DNA from: Plantibacter flavus
GTDB lineage: Bacteria > Actinomycetota > Actinomycetes > Actinomycetales > Microbacteriaceae
Reading direction: 5' to 3'
NCBI RefSeq assembly: GCF_002024505.1
Contig: NZ_CP019402.1
Span: 558,001-622,000 of the forward strand
Length of the DNA: 64,000 bases
The notes under the pieces were generated by a model, which saw only the letters and a list, made by a program, of their open reading frames with translations, ran no database searches and was not told the DNA's origin. Below are positions 16,396 through 25,501 of the stretch, one piece after another. A program made the translations under genes and the position numbers. How positions within the stretch are numbered: position 1 is the first letter of the stretch; the number at the start of each line of letters is the position of its first letter.

Positions 16396-17280
16396 ATGAA
16401 ACACGTACTCGGTGACAAGCGGGCGATCGCGATCCTGCTCGGTCCCGCCCTCCTCGTCTACACCCTGGTGATGCTCGTCCCCGTCATCTGGTCGCTCGGC
16501 TACACGGTCTTCGAAGGCAACGCCATCACCGGCTTCACGTTCGTGGGCGTGGACAACTTCGTGCGCGCGGCCGGCGATCCGAAGGTCTGGGACGCGGTCC
16601 TCTTCACGGTCAAGTACGCGCTGGTCGTCACGATCGGGCAGGTGTTCATCGGGTACCTGATGTCGCTCCTGTACGTGTTCGTCCTGAAGCGCTCGTCCGG
16701 AATCATCCGCACACTCGTGTTCTTCCCGGTCGTCCTGCCGACCGTCGCGGTCGCGCTCCTCTTCCAGAAGATGTTCGAGGTGGCACCCTCCACCGGGGTC
16801 GTCAACACGGTCATCACCAGCTTCGGTGGTGACTCCGTCGACTGGTTCGGCAGTGGCGCGAACGCCTTCCTCGTGATCGCGATCATGGACATCTGGCGCT
16901 CCATCGGCTTCTACGGGGTCCTGTTGTACGCGGGCATCGTCGAGATCCCCGAGGACACGCTGGAATCCGCCCGCCTCGACGGAGCGACCGGCTGGAGCCT
17001 CGTGCGCCACATCGTCATCCCGTTGTCGCTCCCCGTCCTGTTGTCGGCGATCATCTTCAGCATCAACGGCACCCTCAAGGTCTTCGACTCGATCATCGCG
17101 CTCACGAACGGCGGCCCGGGCAACGCGACGAGCCCCCTGACGCTGTACATGTTCCAGACGTCCTTCTCCTACGGCGAGTACGGCTACGGCAGCACCATCG
17201 CCCTGCTGCTGACGATCATCTGCCTCGTCGTGACCGTGTTCATCTTCCGTTCCTCGCGTCGCGACCTCACGAAAGCCTGA
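16396..17280 (+). CDS. Sugar ABC transporter permease, MalF/UgpA type
   Basis: This 294-residue protein has six predicted membrane helices and carries the EAA-type loop ESARLDGATGWSLVRHIVIPLSLP near residues 194-217, which contacts the ATP-binding subunit. A C-terminal GGPGNATSPLTLYMFQTSF segment is typical of first permeases in CUT1 systems. It lies 69 bases after the binding-protein gene and four bases before the second permease. No ATP-binding gene is present in the cluster, so it presumably shares a general MsiK-type ATPase encoded elsewhere, as is usual in actinobacteria. Confidence 0.9.
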   Translation: MKHVLGDKRAIAILLGPALLVYTLVMLVPVIWSLGYTVFEGNAITGFTFVGVDNFVRAAGDPKVWDAVLFTVKYALVVTIGQVFIGYLMSLLYVFVLKRSSGIIRTLVFFPVVLPTVAVALLFQKMFEVAPSTGVVNTVITSFGGDSVDWFGSGANAFLVIAIMDIWRSIGFYGVLLYAGIVEIPEDTLESARLDGATGWSLVRHIVIPLSLPVLLSAIIFSINGTLKVFDSIIALTNGGPGNATSPLTLYMFQTSFSYGEYGYGSTIALLLTIICLVVTVFIFRSSRRDLTKA

Positions 17281-17284
17281 GCCG

Positions 17285-18199
17285 ATGACCTCCAGCACCC
17301 TGCCCGCCACCGCGGTTCCCACGAAGACCCCCGAGCGCCGACCGCGCGTCTCACCCGGCGCCCGGCGCTTCCGCCGCGGACTGGTCAAACTGCCCCTGAA
17401 CGTCCTCGTCGCGGTCATCCTCGTCATCACGATCTATCCGCTGTTCTGGCTGGTGATCAGCTCGTTCAAGACGAACGACGAGTTCATCAACGGTGACGCC
17501 TTCGCCCTGCCGTCCTCGATCGCCTGGGACAACTACATCGAAGCGTGGACCACCGGCAACATGGGCCAGTACCTCACGAACAGCGCGCTCGCGGTGTTCC
17601 CGGCGCTCGCGCTCATCATCGTCCTCGGGACCGCCGCCGGCTTCGCCCTCGAGGTCATGGTGTGGAAGGGCCGGAACGGCGTCCTGCTGGCGTTCCTCGT
17701 CGGCATCATGGTGCCGGGGCAGATGATCCTGCTGCCGCTGTTCACCGTCTACTTCCAGACCGGGCTCTCCGGCACGCTCTGGCCGCTCATCATCACCTAC
17801 ACCGCGATCGGCCTGCCGCTCACGGTGTTCATGATGGCGACCTTCTTCCGGGCGATTCCGCGCGAGGTCTTCGAAGCGTCGACCCTCGACGGCGCGAGCA
17901 TCATCCGCTCGTTCTTCGTCATCGGGTTCCCGATGGTCCGGAACGGGATCTTCACGATCGCCCTCGTGCAGTTCTTCTTCATCTGGAACGACCTGCTCAT
18001 CGCGCTGACCTTCACGAACAGCTCCGACCTCCGCACGATCCAGGTCGGGCTGCTCAACTTCACCGGCGAGTTCGGGGCCACGCAGTACGGTCCGCTGTTC
18101 GCAGCCATCTGCATCAACGTGTTCGGCACCCTCGTGCTCTACCTCGTGCTGAACCAGCGGGTGATGAAGGGGCTCACGGCGGGCTCCGTCAAGGGCTGA
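17285..18199 (+). CDS. Sugar ABC transporter permease, MalG/UgpE type
   Basis: The 304-residue product has a polar N-terminus of about 35 residues and six membrane helices, with the EAA loop EASTLDGASIIRSFFVIGFPMV near residues 197-218. It completes the membrane heterodimer with the preceding gene, from which it is separated by four bases. The C-terminus GLTAGSVKG is the conserved ending of this permease class. Function and substrate follow from the cluster: import of a rhamnosyl oligosaccharide or related glycoside. Confidence 0.9.
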   Translation: MTSSTLPATAVPTKTPERRPRVSPGARRFRRGLVKLPLNVLVAVILVITIYPLFWLVISSFKTNDEFINGDAFALPSSIAWDNYIEAWTTGNMGQYLTNSALAVFPALALIIVLGTAAGFALEVMVWKGRNGVLLAFLVGIMVPGQMILLPLFTVYFQTGLSGTLWPLIITYTAIGLPLTVFMMATFFRAIPREVFEASTLDGASIIRSFFVIGFPMVRNGIFTIALVQFFFIWNDLLIALTFTNSSDLRTIQVGLLNFTGEFGATQYGPLFAAICINVFGTLVLYLVLNQRVMKGLTAGSVKG

Positions 18200-18296
18200 T
18201 CCCTCAATCGCCGCCGTCCCCAGCGCCCTCGATCGCGCTTCCCACCACTCCGCTCACCCGGGTCCGTTCCGACCGGGAGAAAGGCTATGTCTCGCC

Positions 18297-20984
18297 ATGA
18301 CCACCTCCATCACCGCCACCACCGCCGACCAGGCCGGTCGGCCTCCTGCTGCCGCCGCCGAGCAGGTCACCGTGACCGCGCCACGTTTCGAGCACCTCCG
18401 TGAGCCGCTCGGCATCGGCGTCGCCTCGCCGCGGTTGTCCTGGAAGCTCACCGCTCCGTCCGGCTTCGAACCGTCCGCGTACCAGGTCGAGGCGGTGCGC
18501 GCCGGCAGCCGCAGGGAGGCGGAGCCGGTCGTGTCCTCCGAGCAGGTGCTCGTCGACTGGCCGTTCGAACCGCTCGCGTCGCGTGAGGCGGCCGTGGTGC
18601 GGATCCGGGTCCAGGATCGTGACGGTGCGTGGTCGGCGTGGAGCGAGTCGGCGACCGTTGAGGCCGGCCTGCTGGAGCCGTCCGACTGGTCGGCGGCGCC
18701 GGTGGGCGGCGCGTGGGAGGAGGACCCGGAGGCCGAACGGCGACCGTCACTCGTCCGTCGGGAGTTCTCGCTGCCGGACGACGTCGTCTCCGCCCGCCTC
18801 TATGTGACCGCCCACGGGCTCGCCGAGGTCGAGATCAACGGGAGCCGTATCGGGGCGGACGCCCTGGCGCCGGACTGGACCGTCTACGGCGAGCGCCTCA
18901 CGTACCGCACCTACGACGTCCTCGACGCGCTGCGGGCGGGTGGGAACGCGATCGGGGCCTGGCTCGGTGACGGCTGGTACCGCGGCCGCATCGGCTTCCA
19001 CGGCGGGTATCCCAACCTGTACGGGGCCGACCTGTCGCTCATCGCGCAGCTCGAGGTGACGCACGCCGACGGCACGTGCACGACGATCGCCACCGACGCC
19101 GACTGGACGGCCGGGTTCGGGCCGATCCTCCGCAGCAACCTCTACTTCGGCGAGCACTACGACGCGCGTGAGGAGGTGGCCGGGTGGTCGCTTCCGGGGT
19201 TCGACGGTGAGGGCTTCTCTCCCGTCGCCGTCGGGTCGCGCGACACCGGGACACTGGTGGCGCCGCAGGGGCCGCCGGTCCGGAACACGCAGATCGTCTT
19301 GCCGGTGGAGGTGACCACCTCGCCCTCGGGCGCCACGGTGCTCGACTTCGGGCAGAACCTCGTTGGTCGCCTCCGCATCCGGGTCTCCGGAGCGCGCGGG
19401 ACGACCGTGCAGCTCCGCCATGCGGAGGTCATGCAGGACGGCGAGATCTACACCCGTCCGCTGCGTGGTGCCCTCGCGACCGACCGGTACACGCTGCGTG
19501 GTCCGGCATCCGACGCCGATGCCGCCGATGGCACCGATGGCCCGGATCACGTCGAGGTCTGGGAGCCGCGCTTCACGTTCCACGGATTCCGGTACGCCGA
19601 GATCACGGGATGGCCGGGCGCGTTCGATCCGTCGGACGTCGAGGCGCTCGTCTACCACAGCGACATGGAGCGCACGGGGTGGTTCGAATCGTCCGACCCG
19701 CTGCTCGACCGGTTGCACGAGAACGTGGTCTGGGGGATGCGTGGCAACTTCGTCGGCCTACCGACCGATTGCCCGCAGCGCGACGAGCGACTCGGCTGGA
19801 CCGGAGACATCCAGGTGTTCGCCCCGACGGCGTCGTTCCTCTATGACTGCGCGGGGTTCCTGGGCGGGTGGCTGCGGGACGTGGAGGCGGAGCAGCTCGA
19901 CGACGGGACCATCCCCTGGTACGTCCCGGTCATCCCCGGTGGCAGTGAGTGGACGCCGATCCGGCCGGGCGCGGTGTGGGGCGACGTCGCCGTCCTGACG
20001 CCGTGGACCCTGTTCGAACGGTTCGGAGACCGTGGGGTGCTCGCGACGCAGTACGAGAGCGCGAAGCGGTGGGTGGACCTCGTCGACCGTCTCGCAGGGC
20101 CCGGCCATCTGTGGAACACGGGCTTCCAGCTCGGCGACTGGCTCGACCCGGCTGCACCCCCGAACGATCCAGCCGATGCCGCGACCGACCGCTACCTCGT
20201 CGCGACCGCGTACTTCGCGTGGTCGGCGAAGCGACTGGGAGAGACGGCGGCCGAACTCGGACTGACGGCTGACGCCGAGCACTACGGGCGGCTCGCGGCA
20301 GCGGTCCGGGACGCCTTCGCCGCGGAGTACGTGCTCGACTCGGGCGAGCTGACGAGCGATGCGCAGACGGCGTACTCGTTGGCACTGGAGTTCGGACTGT
20401 TCCCGACTCCGGAGCAGCGGGGCTGGGCGGGTCGTCGGCTCGCCGAGCTCGTCGCCGCGGCCGGCAACCGCATCGCGACCGGCTTCGCGGGGACACCGCT
20501 CATCACGGACGCGTTGACCGACAGCGGCCACCTGTCGACCGCCTACGACCTGTTGTTCGAGGACGAGTGCCCGTCGTGGTTGTACACGGTGAAGCAGGGC
20601 GGCACGACGATCTGGGAGCGCTGGGACAGCCTCCGTCCGGACGGGACCGTGAACCCCGGCGGGATGACGTCGTTCAACCACTACGCCCTCGGGGCCGTCG
20701 CCGACTGGATGCACCGAACCATCGGTGGGCTCACGAGTGTCGCGCCGGGGTACCGTCGGGTGCGGATCGCGCCTCGACCCGATCCGCGGCTGACGTCGGC
20801 GGCGGTCGCGCATGAGTCGCCCTACGGTCGCATCAGTGTGTCCTGGCGGGTCGCCGGTGAGACGTTGGAGGTCGCCGTGGTCGTGCCCGTCGGCGTCACC
20901 GCTGAGATCGCCCTCCCCGGTGCGGAGGAGCAGGTGGTCGCGCACGGTGAGCACCGGTTCGTGGTGCCGGTCGTCACCGACTGA
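18297..20984 (+). CDS. Alpha-L-rhamnosidase, glycoside hydrolase family 78
   Basis: The 895-residue enzyme has the full GH78 domain order: an N-terminal Ig-like domain (PRLSWKL, about 45-135), the Bac_rhamnosid_N carbohydrate-binding-like domain (FSLPDDVVSARLYVTAHGLAEVEINGSRIG, about 155-330), then the (alpha/alpha)6 catalytic barrel with DCPQRDERLGWTGD near 490-503 and GGTTIWERWDS near 768-778, both carrying acidic residues conserved for inverting hydrolysis, and a C-terminal beta-sandwich. There is no signal peptide, so it acts in the cytoplasm on imported rhamnosides. It is the last gene of the LacI-controlled operon. A GAGAAAGG site lies about 12 bases upstream of the ATG. Confidence 0.92.
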   Translation: MTTSITATTADQAGRPPAAAAEQVTVTAPRFEHLREPLGIGVASPRLSWKLTAPSGFEPSAYQVEAVRAGSRREAEPVVSSEQVLVDWPFEPLASREAAVVRIRVQDRDGAWSAWSESATVEAGLLEPSDWSAAPVGGAWEEDPEAERRPSLVRREFSLPDDVVSARLYVTAHGLAEVEINGSRIGADALAPDWTVYGERLTYRTYDVLDALRAGGNAIGAWLGDGWYRGRIGFHGGYPNLYGADLSLIAQLEVTHADGTCTTIATDADWTAGFGPILRSNLYFGEHYDAREEVAGWSLPGFDGEGFSPVAVGSRDTGTLVAPQGPPVRNTQIVLPVEVTTSPSGATVLDFGQNLVGRLRIRVSGARGTTVQLRHAEVMQDGEIYTRPLRGALATDRYTLRGPASDADAADGTDGPDHVEVWEPRFTFHGFRYAEITGWPGAFDPSDVEALVYHSDMERTGWFESSDPLLDRLHENVVWGMRGNFVGLPTDCPQRDERLGWTGDIQVFAPTASFLYDCAGFLGGWLRDVEAEQLDDGTIPWYVPVIPGGSEWTPIRPGAVWGDVAVLTPWTLFERFGDRGVLATQYESAKRWVDLVDRLAGPGHLWNTGFQLGDWLDPAAPPNDPADAATDRYLVATAYFAWSAKRLGETAAELGLTADAEHYGRLAAAVRDAFAAEYVLDSGELTSDAQTAYSLALEFGLFPTPEQRGWAGRRLAELVAAAGNRIATGFAGTPLITDALTDSGHLSTAYDLLFEDECPSWLYTVKQGGTTIWERWDSLRPDGTVNPGGMTSFNHYALGAVADWMHRTIGGLTSVAPGYRRVRIAPRPDPRLTSAAVAHESPYGRISVSWRVAGETLEVAVVVPVGVTAEIALPGAEEQVVAHGEHRFVVPVVTD

Positions 20985-21002
20985 GCCCGGGGTCGCCCAG
21001 GC

Positions 21003-22424
21003 TCACCCGGTCTCGGCGAGCTCGGGTCTCGTCTCGTGTCGTCGGCCGTCGGGTGTGGTCCAGGTGAGGATGCCGCCGGGGTGGTGCTCGAGGTTCCAAC
21101 CCGGCAGGTGTTTCAGCCGGTGATGATGTCGACAGAGACAGGCCAGATTGTCGACAGCTGTCGTGCCGCCGTCCTGCCAGGCGATCGAGTGGTCGAGGTC
21201 GCAGCTCCGGGCGGCCCGTCCGCAGCCCGGTGCCCGACACGTGGTGTCTCGCAGGCGGACGGCGCGCGCCAGGTCTGCCGGTACCCGGTACTGCTCGCGC
21301 CCGACGGACACGACGGCTCCCGTTTCCGGTTGGGTGAGGATGCGGGTCATGGAGGGGGCCGTGACGGCGAGTCGGGCGGCGGTGTCGGGGTCGATCGGGC
21401 CGTAGCCGTCGAGCACGCCGGGTTCGTCGGTGATGCCGAGGGTGGACAGGGCCGGGACGGTCATCTGGACGGTGGCCCGGATGCGGGCCTCGATGCCGAC
21501 GGGCTCGGCGAGTAGGGGGTCGGCCCGGGCGGCGACCGCCTCTTCGACGATCCTGGCGGCGTCGTCGAGCGGCGCGGAACCGGGGAGCCACGTGAACGTC
21601 CCGGTCGTCTCCGGGTCGACCGGGATGGGACCGACGTCGTCGTGCACCGTTCCGGCGACGGCGAGCGACGCGAGGGCGTCGGCACGCAGCTGAGCGAGCG
21701 TGCGGGTGTCGCCGGCGATCCGCGCCGGGACCGCGACGGCGTCGAGGCGGTTCCTGATCGCGTGCGCCAGCGGGGCGGTGGTGAACAGGTGCAGCCAGGC
21801 CATGCCGTCGGCCGCAGCCTCGAGCTCGACACGGCGCTCGGTGATCGAGCGCGTGCGCCGGGCGGTGATCGATTCGGGGTGCAGTCGTTCCCGTACGACC
21901 CTCGCGCGCTGCCGGAGGCGTGCGGTCGTCGATCGGAGGGCGACGGGCAGCACCTGCTCCAGGAACACCGCGCGGCCCTCCGCCGGGACGTCGCGGAGTT
22001 GGTCGGTGATCGCGCGGGCGTGACCGCCGCTGATGGAACCCTGCGCGAGCGCCTCGAGCACGACGGGTGCGTGGTGGACGAGCGCCTCGGCGTCGCCGAC
22101 CCGCGCCTGGAGCGTCGGCTCGGACATCCTCGTGGCGATCGCGAGCGACGCGCACATCGACCGCCTCGCGAGGTCGCGGGCGTCGGTCGAGGTGGTGCTC
22201 GCGGAGACGAGCGCTGACGCGGTCGCATCGGCGTAGGAGAAGGCCTCGGCCAGCAGCTGCGCCTCCTCGGCGTCGAGCGCCGCGCGGCGCCGGGCGAGGT
22301 CGACGAAGCGGTCGGTGAACGACGCCATCCGAGCGGCGAACACATCGCTCGGGTGTTCCGGGTGCTCCGGATACCCCGAGCGCTCGTGCACCTCGGGGCC
22401 CTCGAACGTGGCGGTCTCGGTCAT
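21003..22424 (-). CDS. HNH endonuclease with DUF222 domain (13E12 family)
   Basis: The product has 473 residues. Residues about 30-330 form the helical DUF222 region common in high-GC actinobacteria (for example RMASFTDRFVDLARRRAALD and a stretch of repeated Arg/Ala helices). The C-terminus carries an HNH nuclease: CRAPGCGRAARSCDLDHSIAW, DGGTTAVDNLACLCRHHHRLKH, with the zinc cysteines and the catalytic DH pair. These proteins occur in many copies per genome, are suspected mobile or selfish nucleases, and have no settled function. I use the ATG at 22424, because the 27-residue upstream extension is unlike the family. It ends 18 bases from the convergent rhamnosidase gene. Confidence 0.87.
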   Translation of the reverse strand: MTETATFEGPEVHERSGYPEHPEHPSDVFAARMASFTDRFVDLARRRAALDAEEAQLLAEAFSYADATASALVSASTTSTDARDLARRSMCASLAIATRMSEPTLQARVGDAEALVHHAPVVLEALAQGSISGGHARAITDQLRDVPAEGRAVFLEQVLPVALRSTTARLRQRARVVRERLHPESITARRTRSITERRVELEAAADGMAWLHLFTTAPLAHAIRNRLDAVAVPARIAGDTRTLAQLRADALASLAVAGTVHDDVGPIPVDPETTGTFTWLPGSAPLDDAARIVEEAVAARADPLLAEPVGIEARIRATVQMTVPALSTLGITDEPGVLDGYGPIDPDTAARLAVTAPSMTRILTQPETGAVVSVGREQYRVPADLARAVRLRDTTCRAPGCGRAARSCDLDHSIAWQDGGTTAVDNLACLCRHHHRLKHLPGWNLEHHPGGILTWTTPDGRRHETRPELAETG

Positions 22425-22552
22425 GACTCCAGTCCAACATGGACCACTGACATTCGAGATGATCACGAGGATCCGGGCCGCTCTGACCCGCCCATCGCCT
22501 CGCACAGCCGACCGCCGAACGCCAGGGCGAGACCGCGGTCACCGGTGGCTCG

Positions 22553-22558
22553 TACGAT
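22553..22558 (+). promoter_or_regulatory. -10 element TACGAT, leaderless-type
   Basis: TACGAT ends six bases before the GTG at 22565, which has no ribosome-binding site. It supports that start for the ThrE-like gene. Confidence 0.5.
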
Positions 22559-22564
22559 GAGCGG

Positions 22565-24025
22565 GTGGGTATGCGTTCGCTGCTGAGTCAGCTGGCCGGG
22601 GGAGTCCGAGGAGCGGCGCCGGAGGGTGTCGACGAGCAGGCGGTCGTCCGCCTCAACGCCGAACGGCCCGTGCGCGAAGTGCTCGAATTGGCCGGCCGGA
22701 TCGGTGAGTCGATGCTGGCGCTCGGAGCCGCAGCGGCCGAGGTCACCGACGCCATCCGCCGGGTCTGCCGCGCGTTCGACCTCGAATGCCAGGTCGACCT
22801 CACCTTCACCTCCATCCTCATCGCGCACGACGGGTCCGAGCGGTCACCGGGGGTCACGGTGCTGCGCGTCGTCCGTTCGCCCGCAGCCGACTTCGACCGG
22901 CTCGCGAAGGTCGTCGTGGTCGCCGAAGGGATCACCCGTCGCTCCGAGCCGATCATGACCGTCACCGACGTCGCCCGCGACGAGGAGGCGGACGTGCTCG
23001 ACGAACTGCACGCCCGCCTCGGCACCGCCCATCGCGACCTCGACCGCATCCTCACCGCCCGTCGCACCTACCGTCGCGGCTTCATCACCGTGCTGCTGTC
23101 GACCATGGCCGCGGCCGTCGCCGTCCTCCTCGGCGGCGGCGTGGTCTCGATGCTGCTCGCCGCAGCCACCACGGCACTCATCGACAGCGCGTTCCGGGCC
23201 CTGAACGTCTGGAAGCTGCCCGTCTTCTTCCTCCAACTCACCGGAGCGGCCATCGCCACGACGGTCGCCGTCCTCATCTCCATCCTCAGCCCCTACGTCC
23301 CGGCGGACCTCTCCGCGCTGCCCCCAGCCCTCATCGTGGCGTCCGGCATCGTCGTCCTCCTCGCCGGCGCTTCACTCGTCGGGGCGGCCGACGACGCGAT
23401 CAACGGGTTCCCGGTCACCGCAAGCGGACGCCTCGTCGAGGTGATGCTCCTCACCATCGGGATCGTCGTCGGCATCGGTGGGGTGCTCGACCTCGCCCGA
23501 CGACTCGGCATCTCGCTCGTCCTCTTCGACCTCCCCGTGAGCCCCTGGCCGGTCGCCGTGCAGATCGTCGGAGCGGCCGTCGCCTCGGCAGCCTGGGCGA
23601 TGGCCTCGTACGCGGCCCTCCGCGCGGCGTTCTTCGCGGGCGTGACCGGCGCCATCGCGTTCTCGGTGTTCGTGTTCGTGTCCGGCAGCGGCGTCGCCCC
23701 GGCGGCGGCCAGTGCGCTCGCCGCACTCGTGATCGGGTTCGCTGCGGAGGCGCTCGGCCCGCGGCTGCGGATCCCGGCGATCATCCTGACGATCTGCGGG
23801 ATCGTCCCGCTGCTGCCCGGGCTCGCGATCTACCGCGGCATGCTCGCCCTCGTGAACGGTGAGCAGGGTTCGGAGGGCTTCGAGCAGCTCCTGCAGGCGG
23901 GGCTCACCGGCCTCGCGCTCGCCGCGGGCGTCACCTTCGGCGAGATCCTCGCGCGTCGCTCGGGTGTCTCCGGCCGGGTGCTGTTGCCCGGGTACATCCG
24001 GCGCTCCAAGCGCCATCCGCGCTGA
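22565..24025 (+). CDS. Threonine/serine exporter family protein, ThrE-like
   Basis: This 486-residue protein has the two-part structure of ThrE from Corynebacterium: an N-terminal cytoplasmic domain (DUF1212, about residues 35-165, with LELAGRIGESMLALGAAAAEVTDAIRRV and a hydrolase-like TFTSILIAH segment) and two blocks of membrane helices from about residue 170 to 470 (the second resembling DUF3815). ThrE exports L-threonine and L-serine using the proton gradient. No local regulator is present. The gene ends in a convergent junction filled with palindromic repeats. Confidence 0.85.
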   Translation: MGMRSLLSQLAGGVRGAAPEGVDEQAVVRLNAERPVREVLELAGRIGESMLALGAAAAEVTDAIRRVCRAFDLECQVDLTFTSILIAHDGSERSPGVTVLRVVRSPAADFDRLAKVVVVAEGITRRSEPIMTVTDVARDEEADVLDELHARLGTAHRDLDRILTARRTYRRGFITVLLSTMAAAVAVLLGGGVVSMLLAAATTALIDSAFRALNVWKLPVFFLQLTGAAIATTVAVLISILSPYVPADLSALPPALIVASGIVVLLAGASLVGAADDAINGFPVTASGRLVEVMLLTIGIVVGIGGVLDLARRLGISLVLFDLPVSPWPVAVQIVGAAVASAAWAMASYAALRAAFFAGVTGAIAFSVFVFVSGSGVAPAAASALAALVIGFAAEALGPRLRIPAIILTICGIVPLLPGLAIYRGMLALVNGEQGSEGFEQLLQAGLTGLALAAGVTFGEILARRSGVSGRVLLPGYIRRSKRHPR

Positions 24026-24039
24026 CCGGGGCGGTTGTT

Positions 24040-24092
24040 GCTCAGGGACCGGTTGACGCGGCTCAGGGACCGGGGTTCGGCTCAGGGACCGG
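24040..24092 (-). repeat. Short repeat copies that supply an MFS stop codon
   Basis: Three partial inverse copies of the family (GCTCAGGGACCGG) lie in tandem. The third overlaps the end of the convergent MFS gene: its last codons and TGA (CCG ACC GGT CCC TGA on the minus strand) are repeat sequence. Confidence 0.7.
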
Positions 24093-25317
24093 TCGGCGCG
24101 GCCGTCCGCTGCCGGGCCTGGGGCTTCGCCGCGGACGTCAGGAACGACGCCAGGACGACGACGGCGAGCACGACGATCATCGCGCCGCGCAGACCGAAAT
24201 GCTCCCCGAGGAACCCGAGCAGCGGCGGCCCGACGAGGAACGCGACATAGCCGGCCGAAGCGACGGCGCCGACGGTCGTCGTCGGATCGTCGCTCTCACC
24301 CGCCGCCGAGAGGGTCACCGGGAAGCCGAGCGCCGCTCCGAGCCCCCAGAGCAGGACCGCGAGCCCCGCGACGAGCACACTGTCGGAGAAGACGACGAGC
24401 GCGATCCCGACCGCCGACACCAGCGCGCTCACCCGCAGCACGTTGGCCTTGCCGAAGCGGGCGAGGAGCGGTTCACCGGCGAAGCGACCGATCGTCATGG
24501 CGAGCGCGAACCCGGCGAAGACGATCGAACCGACGGCCGCCGTGGTTCCGTGTCCGTCGACCATGATCAGCGGCAACCAGTCGCCGGCGGCGCCCTCCGC
24601 CAGCGCGAGGGCGAGCACGATGAGTCCGAGGAAGATCACACGCTGCTGTCGCCACACCGCGAGCTGCGCGCGGATGCCGGGGGAGCCGACCCCCGTGTCC
24701 GTCTGACGTCCCGTGTCGGCCGGGATCTTCGGGATCGCCCACAGCAGCGCCGCGAGGGCCACGGCCACGACGATCAACAAGTGGATGGTCACGGGGAAGG
24801 CGATCGCCGTGAGCGCGATGCCGGCGACGGATCCGATGACGGAGCCGAGGCTGTAGCAGCCGTGGAGCACGGGCAGGATGGACCGTCCGGACAGCTGCTC
24901 GATCGTCGCACCCTCGATGTTGATCGCGATCTCGGCAAGGCCGAAACCTAGGCCGATGCCGACCAGCCCGACGAACACGCCCACGCCTTGGCCGGCACCG
25001 GCCATGAGGGCGAGGAGGGCGAGCCCCGTGACGAAGGCGCTACCACCGATGAGGATCGGGCGTCGGGCGCCGAAGCGGCGGACGAACGCCGCCGAGGACA
25101 GGACGCCCGTCATCGAACCGATCGAGATGCCGAAGAGGATGAGCCCCATCTCGGCGGTGCTCGCGTGCACGAGGTCGCGGACCGCGGGCGTGCGGACGAT
25201 GAAGGATGACAGGCCGACCCCGAGGGTCAGCATGAAGACGAAGATCGCCCCGCGCCGCCGCCGAAGAGGGGCGGACAGCGCGGGGCGGGGGTTCGCCTGA
25301 CCGGCGCGAGCACTCAT
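24082..25317 (-). CDS. MFS transporter (YbjJ-like group)
   Basis: The 411-residue product has 12 predicted membrane helices, an RRFGARRPILIGG loop between helices 2 and 3 and a second-half RFGKANVLRVSAL loop, as in major facilitator proteins of the YbjJ/fucose-permease-like group. The substrate is unknown. The ATG at 25317 is six bases after a minus-strand TAGGCT, so the message is probably leaderless. The final residues (PTGP) and the stop codon come from a dispersed repeat, so the native C-terminus may have been altered by the insertion; the core is intact. Confidence 0.83.
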   Translation of the reverse strand: MSARAGQANPRPALSAPLRRRRGAIFVFMLTLGVGLSSFIVRTPAVRDLVHASTAEMGLILFGISIGSMTGVLSSAAFVRRFGARRPILIGGSAFVTGLALLALMAGAGQGVGVFVGLVGIGLGFGLAEIAINIEGATIEQLSGRSILPVLHGCYSLGSVIGSVAGIALTAIAFPVTIHLLIVVAVALAALLWAIPKIPADTGRQTDTGVGSPGIRAQLAVWRQQRVIFLGLIVLALALAEGAAGDWLPLIMVDGHGTTAAVGSIVFAGFALAMTIGRFAGEPLLARFGKANVLRVSALVSAVGIALVVFSDSVLVAGLAVLLWGLGAALGFPVTLSAAGESDDPTTTVGAVASAGYVAFLVGPPLLGFLGEHFGLRGAMIVVLAVVVLASFLTSAAKPQARQRTAAPTGP

Positions 25318-25323
25318 GCTCCG

Positions 25324-25329
25324 AGCCTA
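25324..25329 (-). promoter_or_regulatory. -10 element TAGGCT for the MFS gene
   Basis: TAGGCT on the minus strand ends exactly six bases before the ATG at 25317, with no ribosome-binding site between. Confidence 0.5.
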
Positions 25330-25360
25330 GAGGCGGTGATGCGGTGTGACTGGCGTGTTG

Positions 25361-25501
25361 CTACCCCGAGGGGTTCTCGACGGGATCGCCCTCGGCGTCG
25401 GTCCCCGTCTCGGGATCGACCTCCTCGGGCTTCGTCACGGCCTGCTCGATGTCGTCGTCGTGTGCGCGCTGCGCGTCCGACTCGGGTCCGTTATTCGACA
25501 T
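25361..25501 (-). CDS. 46-residue acidic protein overlapping the SRPBCC gene
   Basis: A short ORF reads MSNNGPESDAQRAHDDDIEQ and ends GDPVENPSG. It is very acidic, rich in Asp, Glu and Pro, and has no hydrophobic core, so it is probably disordered. Its ATG lies 11 bases inside the end of the SRPBCC gene, in another frame. Codon third positions are almost all G or C, which supports real coding. The overlap suggests translational coupling. No family is recognised; short acidic proteins of this kind are often overlooked in actinobacterial genomes. Confidence 0.55.
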   Translation of the reverse strand: MSNNGPESDAQRAHDDDIEQAVTKPEEVDPETGTDAEGDPVENPSG

